Positions 17,727-27,363 of a stretch of DNA of 64,000 bases are shown here, piece by piece. This stretch comes from Candidatus Poribacteria bacterium. Lineage in GTDB: Bacteria; Poribacteria; WGA-4E; WGA-3G. The stretch covers positions 62,001-126,000 of the forward strand of contig JAGFCA010000018.1 in assembly GCA_022394755.1 (NCBI GenBank). Reading direction: 5' to 3'. The translations under genes and the position numbers were made by a program. Below the pieces are notes generated by a model. That model was not told the DNA's origin and did no database searches. It saw only the letters and a program-made list of their open reading frames with translations. Each line of letters opens with the position of its first letter. The stretch's first letter is position 1.

Positions 17727-18494
17727 TTAAAGGTATTTTTTCATAGTACTTAATGCGGTTGCTATGTTCGATTGAAAATCATCAAATTTACATTCACAGG
17801 AGATTCGACCGTTATAGTTTGCATCTTTTAGTGCGGAGAAGAAATCTGAGAAATCGAAGTCATCATTTCCGGGATAAGACCTTTTCACGGGTTCAGCAAT
17901 ATGGATATGCGCTAACCAAGGACCAGCATCAATAATGTTCTGCATCGGTTCGCTTTCCTGCCACATATGATATAAATCGGCTAATGCTTTTATGCCTTTT
18001 CTGTTCACTCTATTAGCCATTGCAATTCCATCTGAAACAGTACGAATAATGTTCCCCTCTTTCAAACAGATTGGTTCAACAACTATAGTTATACCATATT
18101 TCTCAGCATGATCAGCAGCCATATTAAGGAATTCAGCAATTTGATCTAAGGCGCGTTCCTCGGAATAGCCATCTTCTGTATTTCGTGAACCACTACTCCC
18201 ATATACTATTATTTTTCCACCGATTTCACTACTCCTGCGACATGCGGTTTCCACATAACGAGCAAGTCGTGGAAAATCAACATTGTCCCCAACAACCCGT
18301 AAGTTTCTGGGTATGAATCCAGCATACGCTTCAGGTTTTAAAGGTGCTTTTGCTACTTGATTTCGAATAATCTGAAAATCAGTTTCATCCGCTTCAGGCA
18401 TTAAGGCACTTTGAACTCCTAATTCAATATAATCGTAACCTACTTCAGCCATTCTGTCAACATTTTCTAATTTTGTGCAAATACCAAATAGCAT
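17727..18494 (-). CDS. Sugar phosphate isomerase/epimerase (xylose isomerase-like TIM barrel)
   Basis: I place the start at the ATG at 18494 (MLFGICTKLEN). It is preceded by GGAG at a good distance, and the 13 residues upstream are not family-like. The 255-residue product has the AP-endonuclease-2/xylose-isomerase-like barrel: YDYIELGVQS on strand 1, IVVEPI on a middle strand with the metal-type glutamate, LADLYHMWQE, and HIHIAEP followed by ISCECKF near the end. These enzymes use a divalent metal on sugar or inositol derivatives. The exact substrate cannot be told. It is in an operon with the holin-like gene upstream and rsgA downstream. Confidence 0.85.
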   Translation of the reverse strand: MLFGICTKLENVDRMAEVGYDYIELGVQSALMPEADETDFQIIRNQVAKAPLKPEAYAGFIPRNLRVVGDNVDFPRLARYVETACRRSSEIGGKIIVYGSSGSRNTEDGYSEERALDQIAEFLNMAADHAEKYGITIVVEPICLKEGNIIRTVSDGIAMANRVNRKGIKALADLYHMWQESEPMQNIIDAGPWLAHIHIAEPVKRSYPGNDDFDFSDFFSALKDANYNGRISCECKFDDFQSNIATALSTMKKYL

Positions 18495-18537
18495 TAAATT
18501 ACTCCATGCAAGTACTCGTAAGAATACTATCATTAAT

Positions 18538-18894
18538 TCATACTAAAAATGAATAAAGAAAACGAATTGAGAGTTCAAGTAAAGAAATTAATATTGCAGC
18601 AAAGACCGTCGTAAAACATCCTTTTACTTCAAAATTCTCCACTAATATACTTGTGATCCATAACAAAAACGCATTAATTACAAAGAAGAATAGACCTAAA
18701 GTTATTAGTAATAATGGTAGTGATAGTATCGTTAGGATGCCTGTTAGAAAAAACTTAAAAAGACCATAGATGAGCGCGACTACAATTGCTGTACCAAAAT
18801 TCTTGACATTGATCCCGGGCAAAATATTGGTAACAATAAAAACCGAAACACTTAAGATCAGTATATGTATGATCCAATGTAAAATTATTTCCAT
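18538..18894 (-). CDS. Phage-holin-family IV-like four-helix membrane protein
   Basis: This 118-residue protein has four hydrophobic helices, with NILPGINVKNFGTAIVVALIY early on and LGLFFFVINAFLLWITS in the third helix. This is the conserved pattern of the PF04020/YvlD family, named after phage holins but widespread as chromosomal membrane proteins of unknown role. There is no phage gene nearby, so a lysis function is unlikely. It lies between uppS and the sugar isomerase. Confidence 0.82.
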   Translation of the reverse strand: MEIILHWIIHILILSVSVFIVTNILPGINVKNFGTAIVVALIYGLFKFFLTGILTILSLPLLLITLGLFFFVINAFLLWITSILVENFEVKGCFTTVFAAILISLLELSIRFLYSFLV

Positions 18895-18955
18895 TATAAT
18901 ATCCTAAACTCTTATGTTTTAAATCTCAGAACGATAAAAATCCTTTCAGAACCAC

Positions 18956-19759
18956 CTATTTCCCAAAACGTCGTTTTCGGTGACTATAATCACGTATTGC
19001 TCGTAAGAAATCAATTTTTCGAAATGAGGGCCAATAAGTATCACAAAAATAAAATTCTGAATAGACACTCTGCCATAATAAAAACCCGGAAAGGCGTACT
19101 TCACCACTTGTCCTGATTATCAACTCTGGGTCGGGGAGATTAGATGTATATAAATATTGAGAAATCTTGTCAACACTCAATTCATCAGCAATTTCATTTA
19201 TATCTTTTCCACTTTTAGATTCTGCATTTAAATGCCCTCTAAAGGCTTCTATAATTTCTTCCCTACCTCCATACGCTACAGCAACGTTTAATATGAAATT
19301 ATCATAATCTTTTGTTGCTTCTTCAGCTTGTTTAATAGCTTCTTGCAGGCTTTGTGGTAAACGCTCTATTTGTCCCATAGCACGTACCTTAATCTGGTTT
19401 TTATGGAGTCCTTTTATAGTTACTAATTCTCGCATTTTTCTTTCGATTAAACCTAATATGCCTTCAACTTCATCATCTGCCCGATTGAAATTATCAAGTG
19501 AGAAAATCCATATTGAGAAAATCTCTACACCAAGTTCATCACACCAATGCAGTACTTCCTCAAGTTTATCTGCTCCTTCATAATGTCCTTTGATTACATT
19601 ATCTAACCCACTCGCCTTTGCATATCTTCGGTTACCATCAAGAATTACACCGATGTGTTTTGGGATATTCCACGTACCAGCTTCAGATTCTAATTGTTTT
19701 TGGTATAATTCATAGAACCTTCTCTCAATCAAGTTTTTAAGGTGTTTTAACGGATTCAT
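18956..19759 (-). CDS. uppS: Isoprenyl transferase (undecaprenyl diphosphate synthase type)
   Basis: This 267-residue cis-prenyltransferase makes the C55 carrier lipid for cell-wall and polysaccharide synthesis. The catalytic motif HIGVILDGNRRYA gives the essential aspartate at residue 41. FSLDNFNRADDEV and the C-terminal substrate-binding stretch IIRTSGEVRLSGFLLWQ follow, ending with the arginine-rich tail of the family. An N-terminal extension of about 30 residues precedes the core. It is the first gene of the minus-strand block. Confidence 0.92.
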   Translation of the reverse strand: MNPLKHLKNLIERRFYELYQKQLESEAGTWNIPKHIGVILDGNRRYAKASGLDNVIKGHYEGADKLEEVLHWCDELGVEIFSIWIFSLDNFNRADDEVEGILGLIERKMRELVTIKGLHKNQIKVRAMGQIERLPQSLQEAIKQAEEATKDYDNFILNVAVAYGGREEIIEAFRGHLNAESKSGKDINEIADELSVDKISQYLYTSNLPDPELIIRTSGEVRLSGFLLWQSVYSEFYFCDTYWPSFRKIDFLRAIRDYSHRKRRFGK

Positions 19760-20288
19760 GAAGCGCCTTTAGGTAAGTCAATTACAAACTAAATCAATTT
19801 TGTAAGTTTGTTCACGAACTATACTCTTTAGTATGAGACTAATTTTACAGATAGATTATATCTTCAATTATACCATGAAAAAGTATGTTAAAGAAATTGA
19901 ATCTCCTCAGATTTTAGTCTTATTTGATTATCGTTGAATTAAATCTGAAATACATTTCTTCTGTGGAAGATATCATAGATAAACGACTAATAACTGAAAT
20001 TATTTGGATAATGAATTGTGTTTACTGTGAAATCTATGATTAACTTAAATGGTCTGAATGAAGAGTGGTGAAGATAGTTTGATAAATCTATTCTAATATA
20101 ATAATTATAAATTAGTAGTTCTCTTGATTTCCATTGTTAATAGAACACTCTATTTAAAAAAGTAGTAATATAAACCCATTTCATACATTGTCTGATGGAC
20201 TATATATACCCGAATAATTAGCTATTGACAAGTGTCATCTGATAGGATAGACTACATACATATTACCTCCGTGAATTATCCAATTTAG
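19760..20288. other. Divergent intergenic region
   Basis: This 530-base AT-rich gap separates uppS (minus) from the DUF6784/6785 gene (plus), so both promoters should lie here. I see no gene and no clear -35/-10 pair, and no repeat matching the other families in the window. The plus-strand start at 20289 has no recognisable Shine-Dalgarno sequence. Confidence 0.4.
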
Positions 20289-22241
20289 ATGGAAGACCGA
20301 AAATCCCAATTGTCAATTTCTCACGATATACCTCCCCACGGTGTAACCCTAAAATCAATTCTAATTGCCATCATTCTAACTCCAATTAATTGCTATTGGG
20401 TGATAGAAATGGAAGTGATTCGTTATTCTGGTCACCCGGTTACAATCTCTCTATTTTTTAATGTCATCTTTAGTTTGTTCTTGCTTGTTGGATTCAATCA
20501 GTTACTACGTCGATTTATACCAAAGATGGCATTAGTACAAAGCGAGCTTGTAATTGTATATCTAATGTTGTCAATTGCATCGGGAATAACTGGGCATGAT
20601 ATGCTTGAAATATTAGTTCCTATGTTAGGTCATGCCTATCGTTTTGCATCTCCGGAGAATGAATGGCATCAGTTATTTGTACCATTCCTTCCAAATTGGC
20701 TTACCATTGATAGTCCTCGGTTATTACAAGGATATTATGAAGGGGATCAACCGCTCTATACTATAGAATCGCTTCTGGGTTGGGCAACACCTGTATTGTG
20801 GTGGACAACCTTTATCAGTATGTTAATTTTGGGGATGTTATGTATAAATATAATCATTCGTAAACAGTGGATTGAATATGAGAAGTTAAGCTATCCGATA
20901 ATCCATCTACCCTTTCATCTTACAGAGACACGTAACAATGAATTTTTTCGGAATAAGATAATGTGGTTAGGATTTGGAGTTGCGGGAGGATTAGCGTTGT
21001 GGAATGGTATGAATTTTCTATATCCTGTATTACCAGAGTTACGGACTCGGATCCGTAGTTATCCACTGTTTTCCGATAGTCCGTGGAATGCCATGGGAAA
21101 TATCCCGATTTCTCTTTATCCATTTGCTATAGGTTTAGGTTTCTTCATTCCGCTTGATCTTTCATTTTCATGTTGGTTTTTCTTCTGGTTTTGGCGTTTT
21201 ATGCGTGTGGGTGGTGCGATGTTTGGTTTTCGAAGCATGCCTCGTTTCCCATATATGAATGAACAGGCATCTGGAGGTTATCTGGCATTATGTGTATTAG
21301 CCATCTGGGCAAGTCGACGTCATTTACTTAATGTAGGACGGATGTTGGTCAGTAGTGGTAAATCAGATGTAGATTCAGAAGAGACAATTTCTTATCGGAT
21401 CGCAGTTATAGGACTGATTATCGTACTAACCTTTTTGGTTCTCTTCTGTTATTATGGTGGTGCTAATATTGGGATTATGTTAGCGTTTTTCATTATCTAC
21501 TATATGATCTCAATTGCAATAACACGTATGCGAGCTGAATTAGGTACACCTGTTCATGATTTACACTATTCTGGGCCTGACGAGATACTAACACGTGTGG
21601 TAGGAACCCGTCGTTTAGGTAGAGATAATTTAATAATGTTCTCAATGTTTTGGTTTATCAACCGAGCATATCGAAGCCATCCAATGCCTCATCAATTAGA
21701 AGGATTTAAGATAATAGAGCGTACAAACATGAGTATGCGTCGGATAATTCTTGCAGTTGTATTAGCAAGTGTTATAGGATCCTTAGCAGGTTTTTGGGCA
21801 CTCATTGATAGAGGACATAGTTTGGGGATGGAAGTTCGAGCTTATTGGCCTTCTTTGAGTGCTTTTGGAATTGAACCGTATCGCCGATTAGCAGGTTGGC
21901 TTCAGTCGCCATCGGATCCAGAAATTCCTGAAAGCATTTTTATGTGTTTAGGTTTTATATTAACAACAATATTAATGATGTTTCGTATGCGGTTTGTTTG
22001 GTGGCCATTTCATCCAGCAGGATTTGCAATTTCAACAAGTTGGGGGATGAATGTAACTTGGAGTTGTCTGTTCATGAGTTGGATAATTAAGTGGATTATA
22101 TTAAAATATGGTGGTCCTGTAAAATATCGTAAGATTGCTCCGTTCTTTTTGGGGCTAATACTGGGTGAATTTACGGTGGGAAGTTTATGGACCATACTTG
22201 GAATAATAGCCGGAATTCCAACTTACGGATTTTGGGTATAA
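20289..22241 (+). CDS. DUF6784/DUF6785 family polytopic membrane protein
   Basis: This 650-residue protein has about a dozen membrane helices. The segments VYLMLSIASGITGHDMLE (N-terminal half) and ELGTPVHDLHYSGPDEILT with MPHQLEGFKI (C-terminal half) fit the paired DUF6785/DUF6784 domains known from Poribacteria, Planctomycetes and other environmental bacteria. They look distantly like oligopeptide-transporter (OPT) proteins, but no substrate is known. The last 19 bases overlap the end of the convergent P-type-ATPase-like gene. Confidence 0.75.
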   Translation: MEDRKSQLSISHDIPPHGVTLKSILIAIILTPINCYWVIEMEVIRYSGHPVTISLFFNVIFSLFLLVGFNQLLRRFIPKMALVQSELVIVYLMLSIASGITGHDMLEILVPMLGHAYRFASPENEWHQLFVPFLPNWLTIDSPRLLQGYYEGDQPLYTIESLLGWATPVLWWTTFISMLILGMLCINIIIRKQWIEYEKLSYPIIHLPFHLTETRNNEFFRNKIMWLGFGVAGGLALWNGMNFLYPVLPELRTRIRSYPLFSDSPWNAMGNIPISLYPFAIGLGFFIPLDLSFSCWFFFWFWRFMRVGGAMFGFRSMPRFPYMNEQASGGYLALCVLAIWASRRHLLNVGRMLVSSGKSDVDSEETISYRIAVIGLIIVLTFLVLFCYYGGANIGIMLAFFIIYYMISIAITRMRAELGTPVHDLHYSGPDEILTRVVGTRRLGRDNLIMFSMFWFINRAYRSHPMPHQLEGFKIIERTNMSMRRIILAVVLASVIGSLAGFWALIDRGHSLGMEVRAYWPSLSAFGIEPYRRLAGWLQSPSDPEIPESIFMCLGFILTTILMMFRMRFVWWPFHPAGFAISTSWGMNVTWSCLFMSWIIKWIILKYGGPVKYRKIAPFFLGLILGEFTVGSLWTILGIIAGIPTYGFWV

Positions 22242-24967
22242 ATTCTGTCTTTACGCGGATTGATGGCTAAATTCAATGGTAATAACAATAAGATTAGCCC
22301 ACATAATGCTGTTACAATCAATTCATTTTGAAGAGGGAGAAACTGGAACAGACCATTAACCGATTCAAGATAGATTACACCGAGTTGGATTCCGATTAGT
22401 ATTATTGATAGTATTAGGAAGCGTATATTAGAGAACATCCGCTTAAAAAGAGATTCCCATGGGTAACGTGTACATTGAAAATAGACTATAATCTGAGTAA
22501 GAATTAATGTAGTACAAGCAGCTGTACGTGCTTCTTCAAGAGTAGACTCAAATACAGAAGTCGTTAATACCAAGAAATGAATTATGGTCATTAAACTAAT
22601 GACGAGACTTCTACAAATGATATCCAATACAGACATATTTGGCAATAGTTGGGTTGCCCTCCCTTGATGGTGTTTCCTATCATTTAATGTTAGTTTCTCA
22701 TAGCCTAAACCAATAATTGGTAGCATAGTTGTTAGAAACTGAACCCAGATAATTTGCGATAGTGTAAAAGGCAATTCGATCTTAAATCCAGCATATAGAA
22801 TTAAACCAAAGATAGCTGTAAAGAATTGAGCGAAAGTACATGAAAAACACCATCTTAATGATCCTGATAGATTGTGATATGTCTCCCTGGCCAATAATAG
22901 AGAATCCTTAATTGCCTTAAATCCTTGATCAATTATTAAGCAGTCTGCATGGTCTTGAGCAAAATGTGTTGCATTTTTTGCATCTGCAAAAGCAAGATCA
23001 GACGAGACCATAGCGCGTTGATCATTGGCATTTTGCCCTAAATATCCTACTGTATGATTATGTCGTTTTAAACTTAAGACAACATTTCTACGTTGTTCGT
23101 CAGTTGGTTGTGAATATGCATTCCAATTTGGTACATCTTGATCAAATTCTTGGGTAGTAAGTTGCATAAGTTCTTGTCTTGTTGCTACGGCATTTCGAGT
23201 ATGGACGAGACCGAGTTCTTTTGCTATGTCGGTTGTGGACTGTTCATCACTTTCACTAATTAGAATAACTTTCAGACCTGTATCCAAGAATGATTTCACT
23301 ACCTCTTTTGTTTCCACATTATCAGTTACTGAGAAACTGATGAAACCTAAAAAAGTAGATAATCCCTGTACCTCTTGAGGGGATAAACTTGTATCAGAAT
23401 GTAAAGATGCTACTCCGTATACAGTATCTCTTGAATTTTGTAGAAAATTCAGTATTTCACTACACATTTCGTACTGATCATAATTAAACTGGTTCATTTC
23501 GCCATTTACAAGAATTGAATCACATGCTTCAAGGACATTCCTTGCATCTCCAAAGATAATATTTAGATATTCTTCATCACCGGATTCAAACACATGTAGT
23601 TCATATCCGAAGTTAGGTGTCCAAGGATATTCAGCGACCAGTTGCATATTTGTCTTAATATTATTCAGCTGAAATCCCAGTTTATCCATAGTCTCTTGAA
23701 TAACTTGCTGGTGCGCGTGATCTAAATCGGATCTATCATAAAAGCGTTCTCCACTGGTACCCAAACCAGCAGTTAAGATTAAGCCAGGAGCTCCTTGAGG
23801 TATTTGGTATCCTGGAGCAATGGAGTGAATCTTTTCATCTTTCTCTTCTGGAGATTGATTTTCAAGGGATGAAACCCAATTCTCCCATTGTGTTCGGTTA
23901 ACAATTTGTTCGTCAGTAAAGATATTAGAAATGGTGAGGGATCGAGTACTTGTAATACCTCTTTCATCAGTACATAATGCCGTAAGACGATTCAATTTTT
24001 CAAGGAAATGATGATTTCGTAATACAATACCAGAATTAACCAACTTAGAAGTCTTCTGATTGAGATATGAATGTAACAGAAGAACTAAATTGAAGGGAGT
24101 GGCAGCAATTGCAAATATTAAACCGAATTGTACTAAATCAACCCAATTTGGTGTATTTTGTTGTGATTTCCCCCACCAAAGTATGGCAACCGCAATACCA
24201 CCTACAACGATTCCTGCAATTTTTAGGACATCAATAAAAAACTTTAACTGGTTTTCAGCTACAGTCATTTCATTTGGAAGTGAACGTGCTTTTGCTTGAT
24301 TTTGAAACATCTCCAATTGCTCACCAGTTCTTACAACAATCGCTTGCCCAATTCCTGTATCTACGTAAGTACCTCCAAATACCATATTAATTTGTTTTTC
24401 TGGAGATAACCCCGGTTCAGTTAATTCAATAGTTGTTTTTGCTGCTGATCCGCTACTACCAAATAGGGCAGACTCATTAACTGTTAAACCATCAGCCTCA
24501 ACAATACGTGCATCAGCAGGTATATAATCACCAGGTTTTAATATGATTAGGTCGCCAGGAACAATATCAATTGGATCACACTTCTCTTGTTTACCTTCTC
24601 GAATTACCGAGACACTTACCTTAAACTTCTCGACTCTACGTTTTTGAGAATATCGAAAACCAATAACAAGGAACATTCCTCCAATTAGTGTAACAAGAAA
24701 AATACCACTTATTAATGCAGTTACAATAAAATTATTTGTATAGGTAAATACAGCAATTGTGATAGCTAATAGGAGTAACCTCCAGTTTAATATTTGTTGA
24801 ATAAAAGTGGTTAAGTGCACAGGGCCAGTCTTCGTATTTGTTTTATTAATACCATGTCTATCCTGAAGGTCTTTAACTGCAGTTTTACTTAAACCGTATT
24901 CAAGATCGGTATCGTATTGGTTTATGAGAAAAGAGATACTTTCTTCATAAATATTCATAAGAAACAA
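22223..24967 (-). CDS. P-type-ATPase-like protein with degenerate catalytic motifs
   Basis: This 914-residue protein has the full P2-type layout: N-terminal actuator, helices 1-4, phosphorylation and nucleotide domains, then C-terminal helices. It aligns at every landmark, but the catalytic residues are changed. TGES is FGSS (169-172). DKTGT is DERGI (334-338, Asp kept). The TGD hinge is SES (571-573). TGDGVND is GQNAND (644-649). The helix-4 PEGL is PFNL (291-294). NESAL before the actuator loop and the GDYIPADARI stretch are intact, which shows the homology. It probably cannot pump ions by the normal cycle. A regulatory or structural role is an inference. It follows thrB by 59 bases. Confidence 0.85.
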   Translation of the reverse strand: MFLMNIYEESISFLINQYDTDLEYGLSKTAVKDLQDRHGINKTNTKTGPVHLTTFIQQILNWRLLLLAITIAVFTYTNNFIVTALISGIFLVTLIGGMFLVIGFRYSQKRRVEKFKVSVSVIREGKQEKCDPIDIVPGDLIILKPGDYIPADARIVEADGLTVNESALFGSSGSAAKTTIELTEPGLSPEKQINMVFGGTYVDTGIGQAIVVRTGEQLEMFQNQAKARSLPNEMTVAENQLKFFIDVLKIAGIVVGGIAVAILWWGKSQQNTPNWVDLVQFGLIFAIAATPFNLVLLLHSYLNQKTSKLVNSGIVLRNHHFLEKLNRLTALCTDERGITSTRSLTISNIFTDEQIVNRTQWENWVSSLENQSPEEKDEKIHSIAPGYQIPQGAPGLILTAGLGTSGERFYDRSDLDHAHQQVIQETMDKLGFQLNNIKTNMQLVAEYPWTPNFGYELHVFESGDEEYLNIIFGDARNVLEACDSILVNGEMNQFNYDQYEMCSEILNFLQNSRDTVYGVASLHSDTSLSPQEVQGLSTFLGFISFSVTDNVETKEVVKSFLDTGLKVILISESDEQSTTDIAKELGLVHTRNAVATRQELMQLTTQEFDQDVPNWNAYSQPTDEQRRNVVLSLKRHNHTVGYLGQNANDQRAMVSSDLAFADAKNATHFAQDHADCLIIDQGFKAIKDSLLLARETYHNLSGSLRWCFSCTFAQFFTAIFGLILYAGFKIELPFTLSQIIWVQFLTTMLPIIGLGYEKLTLNDRKHHQGRATQLLPNMSVLDIICRSLVISLMTIIHFLVLTTSVFESTLEEARTAACTTLILTQIIVYFQCTRYPWESLFKRMFSNIRFLILSIILIGIQLGVIYLESVNGLFQFLPLQNELIVTALCGLILLLLPLNLAINPRKDRIYTQNP

Positions 24968-25026
24968 CCAAATGTAGCTCTGTACTAATTATCACGATAG
25001 AATATTAGCATTAATTAGATTTAAAA

Positions 25027-25944
25027 TTAGTCATGATTTGTTGTAACAACAGCACCATCTAAATCAGAAGTAAGTACTTTAATTTCACTGTTGATATTAT
25101 GATTTTTAAATGCGTTATGCATTTGAATTCCAACGTTTTCACTATTTTCAAGGCAGTATGCTGCTATGGTTGGACCTGCTCCGCTTAACGCAATACTTTT
25201 TGCTCCTGCAGAAATTGCAGCATTAACTACATCATCAAAACCTGGAATTAGAGAACTTCTGTAAGGCTGATGGAGTCTATCTGTCATTGCTATAGATAGA
25301 TTATCCAAATTTCCAGTAGCAATACTTGCGATCAGTAAAGAACTTCTACTAATGTTATAGATAGCGTCTTTAAAATCTACAGATTTAGGCAGAATATCTC
25401 GTGCTTTCTTTGTAGATAATGTAAAATCTGGTATTGCGAGGACTATATGTAATGATGGATCACAATGCAACTTGATGGTGTGTATATGCTCATTTTCTTG
25501 CATAGATATGACTAAACCACCGTACAGTGAGGCAGCCACATTATCAGGATGACCTTCTATAGCAGAAGCAAAATCAAGAATCTCTTTATTTGTGAAGGGA
25601 TTTCCACAGGAAGCGTTTGCAGTCAACATTCCACCAAGTATAGCAGTTCCACTACCCCCTAAACCTCGAATAGCGGGGATTCCATTTGAAATAGAAATTT
25701 TTAATCCATTTGGTAGTGGAGTTCCACTTCGTGTATATATGTGTTTTACTGCTTGAAATGCAACATTCTCAGTAGAGCTTGGTATTTTATCAGCGTCTAC
25801 GCCAGTTACAACGACTTCAGTGTCATTTTCAGTAATTTCTAATGTGATAGTACTATATAGTTTTAATGCGAGTCCTAACACATCAAACCCTGGACCCAAA
25901 TTAGTTGTACTCGCAGGGATTCGGGCGGTTATTTTTCGAGACAT
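25027..25944 (-). CDS. thrB: Homoserine kinase
   Basis: This 305-residue GHMP kinase phosphorylates homoserine in threonine synthesis. Motif 1 is IPASTTNLGPGFDVLGLALK near the start. The ATP loop is GLGGSGTAILGG, where relatives more often have GLGSSAA. The C-terminal glycine-rich motif is ALSGAGPTIAAY. Length is normal. It lies 19 bases after the aminotransferase gene. No thrC or hom gene is in the window. Confidence 0.92.
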   Translation of the reverse strand: MSRKITARIPASTTNLGPGFDVLGLALKLYSTITLEITENDTEVVVTGVDADKIPSSTENVAFQAVKHIYTRSGTPLPNGLKISISNGIPAIRGLGGSGTAILGGMLTANASCGNPFTNKEILDFASAIEGHPDNVAASLYGGLVISMQENEHIHTIKLHCDPSLHIVLAIPDFTLSTKKARDILPKSVDFKDAIYNISRSSLLIASIATGNLDNLSIAMTDRLHQPYRSSLIPGFDDVVNAAISAGAKSIALSGAGPTIAAYCLENSENVGIQMHNAFKNHNINSEIKVLTSDLDGAVVTTNHD

Positions 25945-25963
25945 TCAAAATATACCTACGTAT

Positions 25964-27136
25964 CTATAACTTTGAAATAGCAGATTCTATTCTTTGTAAT
26001 GCATCATTAATGTTTTCCAATGAATTGGCATACGAAAGTCGTAGATATCCATCACCAAATTTACCGAATGCTGTTCCTGGTAATAGTGCCACTCCCGCTT
26101 CATCCATAAGATAATCTGCCAGATCTTCACACGAAAGAGAAAGATTGGTAACATTTGGAAACACATAAAAAGAACCAAGAGGTTTAACACAACTTACGCC
26201 ATCAATTGCATTTAGTCCGTGTACAATTACATCCCGTCGAATTTGAAATTCTGCTACCATCTCAGTAACGAAATTTTGTGGACCAGTAAGTGCTTCTATT
26301 CCAGCAATTTGTGTGAATGTTGCGGTGCATGAGTTAGAGTTGATAGTCAATTGTGTAATTTTATCTGCGATTTCTTTTGGCGCGACACCATAGCCGAGAC
26401 GCCAGCCTGTCATAGCATATGTTTTTGAATGACCTTCAATTAGAATGGTACGTTCTTTCATACCGGGTAAACTAATTATACTATGGTGAGTTCCTTCGTA
26501 GAGGAGTCTTGAATATACTTCATCAGTTAGAACATAAAACTGATGTTTCTCTGCCAATTCTGCAATAGCTGAAAGGTCAGATTCAGTAAGTGTTCCTCCA
26601 GTAGGATTTTGAGGAGAGTTTATTATTAGTAGTTTTGTATTTTCAGTAATCGAATCAACTAAATCATCAATATTAAAACGAAAGTCGAACTCTTCCTGTA
26701 ATGGAAGTGGTATTGCTTTACCACCGATAAAATCAATAACAGATTCATATACAGGGAATCCTGGTTCAGGATAAATTACTTCATCTCCCTCATCAATCAA
26801 AGCTAAAATTGTAAAGAAGATGATAGGTTTTGCCCCTGGAGTAACAGTGACTTCATCAGGATGTATTTCAACCCCACGTGTTTCAGAGATGTGGTGTGCT
26901 GCAACTTCTCGGAATTCGGGTAGTCCTGCTGAAGGACAATATCCAGTATGTCCTTCTTTCATAGCCTTGAATGCTGCTTCACAGACATTCATAGGTGTTG
27001 AAAAATCTGGCTGACCAATTTCTAAATGTATAATATCTTTTCCTTGTGCTTCTAAACTCTTTGCTTTAGCGAGCACCTCAAACGCAGATTCGGTTCCCAA
27101 GCGATTCATTCGCTTGGCGAAAGTAGGACTACCCAA
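25964..27136 (-). CDS. Class I/II PLP-dependent aminotransferase (AspB type)
   Basis: This 390-residue enzyme has SPQNPTG (N177), LTDEVY (D205) and the PLP-binding lysine K238 in EGHSKTYAMTGWRLGYG. This is the subgroup I-gamma pattern of aspartate and related aminotransferases. The start is TTG at 27136, supported by AGGAGG six bases upstream; the next ATG (residue 10) has no such site. It is the first gene of an operon with thrB, so an aspartate-family amino-acid role is reasonable. The substrate is not proven. Confidence 0.9.
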   Translation of the reverse strand: MGSPTFAKRMNRLGTESAFEVLAKAKSLEAQGKDIIHLEIGQPDFSTPMNVCEAAFKAMKEGHTGYCPSAGLPEFREVAAHHISETRGVEIHPDEVTVTPGAKPIIFFTILALIDEGDEVIYPEPGFPVYESVIDFIGGKAIPLPLQEEFDFRFNIDDLVDSITENTKLLIINSPQNPTGGTLTESDLSAIAELAEKHQFYVLTDEVYSRLLYEGTHHSIISLPGMKERTILIEGHSKTYAMTGWRLGYGVAPKEIADKITQLTINSNSCTATFTQIAGIEALTGPQNFVTEMVAEFQIRRDVIVHGLNAIDGVSCVKPLGSFYVFPNVTNLSLSCEDLADYLMDEAGVALLPGTAFGKFGDGYLRLSYANSLENINDALQRIESAISKL

Positions 27137-27190
27137 AATATTCCTCCTAATATAATTCTATTATCATTGATGTTAGAGAGTGTTATAATA

Positions 27191-27312
27191 ACATGAGTTT
27201 GATAATATGAATTTGAAATTCATATTTCCAAGATTATCACTACTATTACAGACCCGGTTGGTACGGGTTCCTAACGTACGGTTCAATAAAATGTAAGTTA
27301 TCAAACTCACGT
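27191..27312. repeat. MITE-like 122-bp element, copy 2
   Basis: ACATGAGTTTGATAA (27191-27205) and TTATCAAACTCACGT (27298-27312) are inverted repeats matching at 14 of 15 positions. The interior carries a GGTTGGTACGGGTTCCTAAC block near 27256-27275. Size and ends match the element at 858-977, and a lone right end occurs at about 31117-31131. It sits in the spacer upstream of the aminotransferase gene. Confidence 0.65.
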
Positions 27313-27363
27313 AAACAATAGTAAAGTATAATCCAGAGATAGGCATTATACCTTATAATTCAA

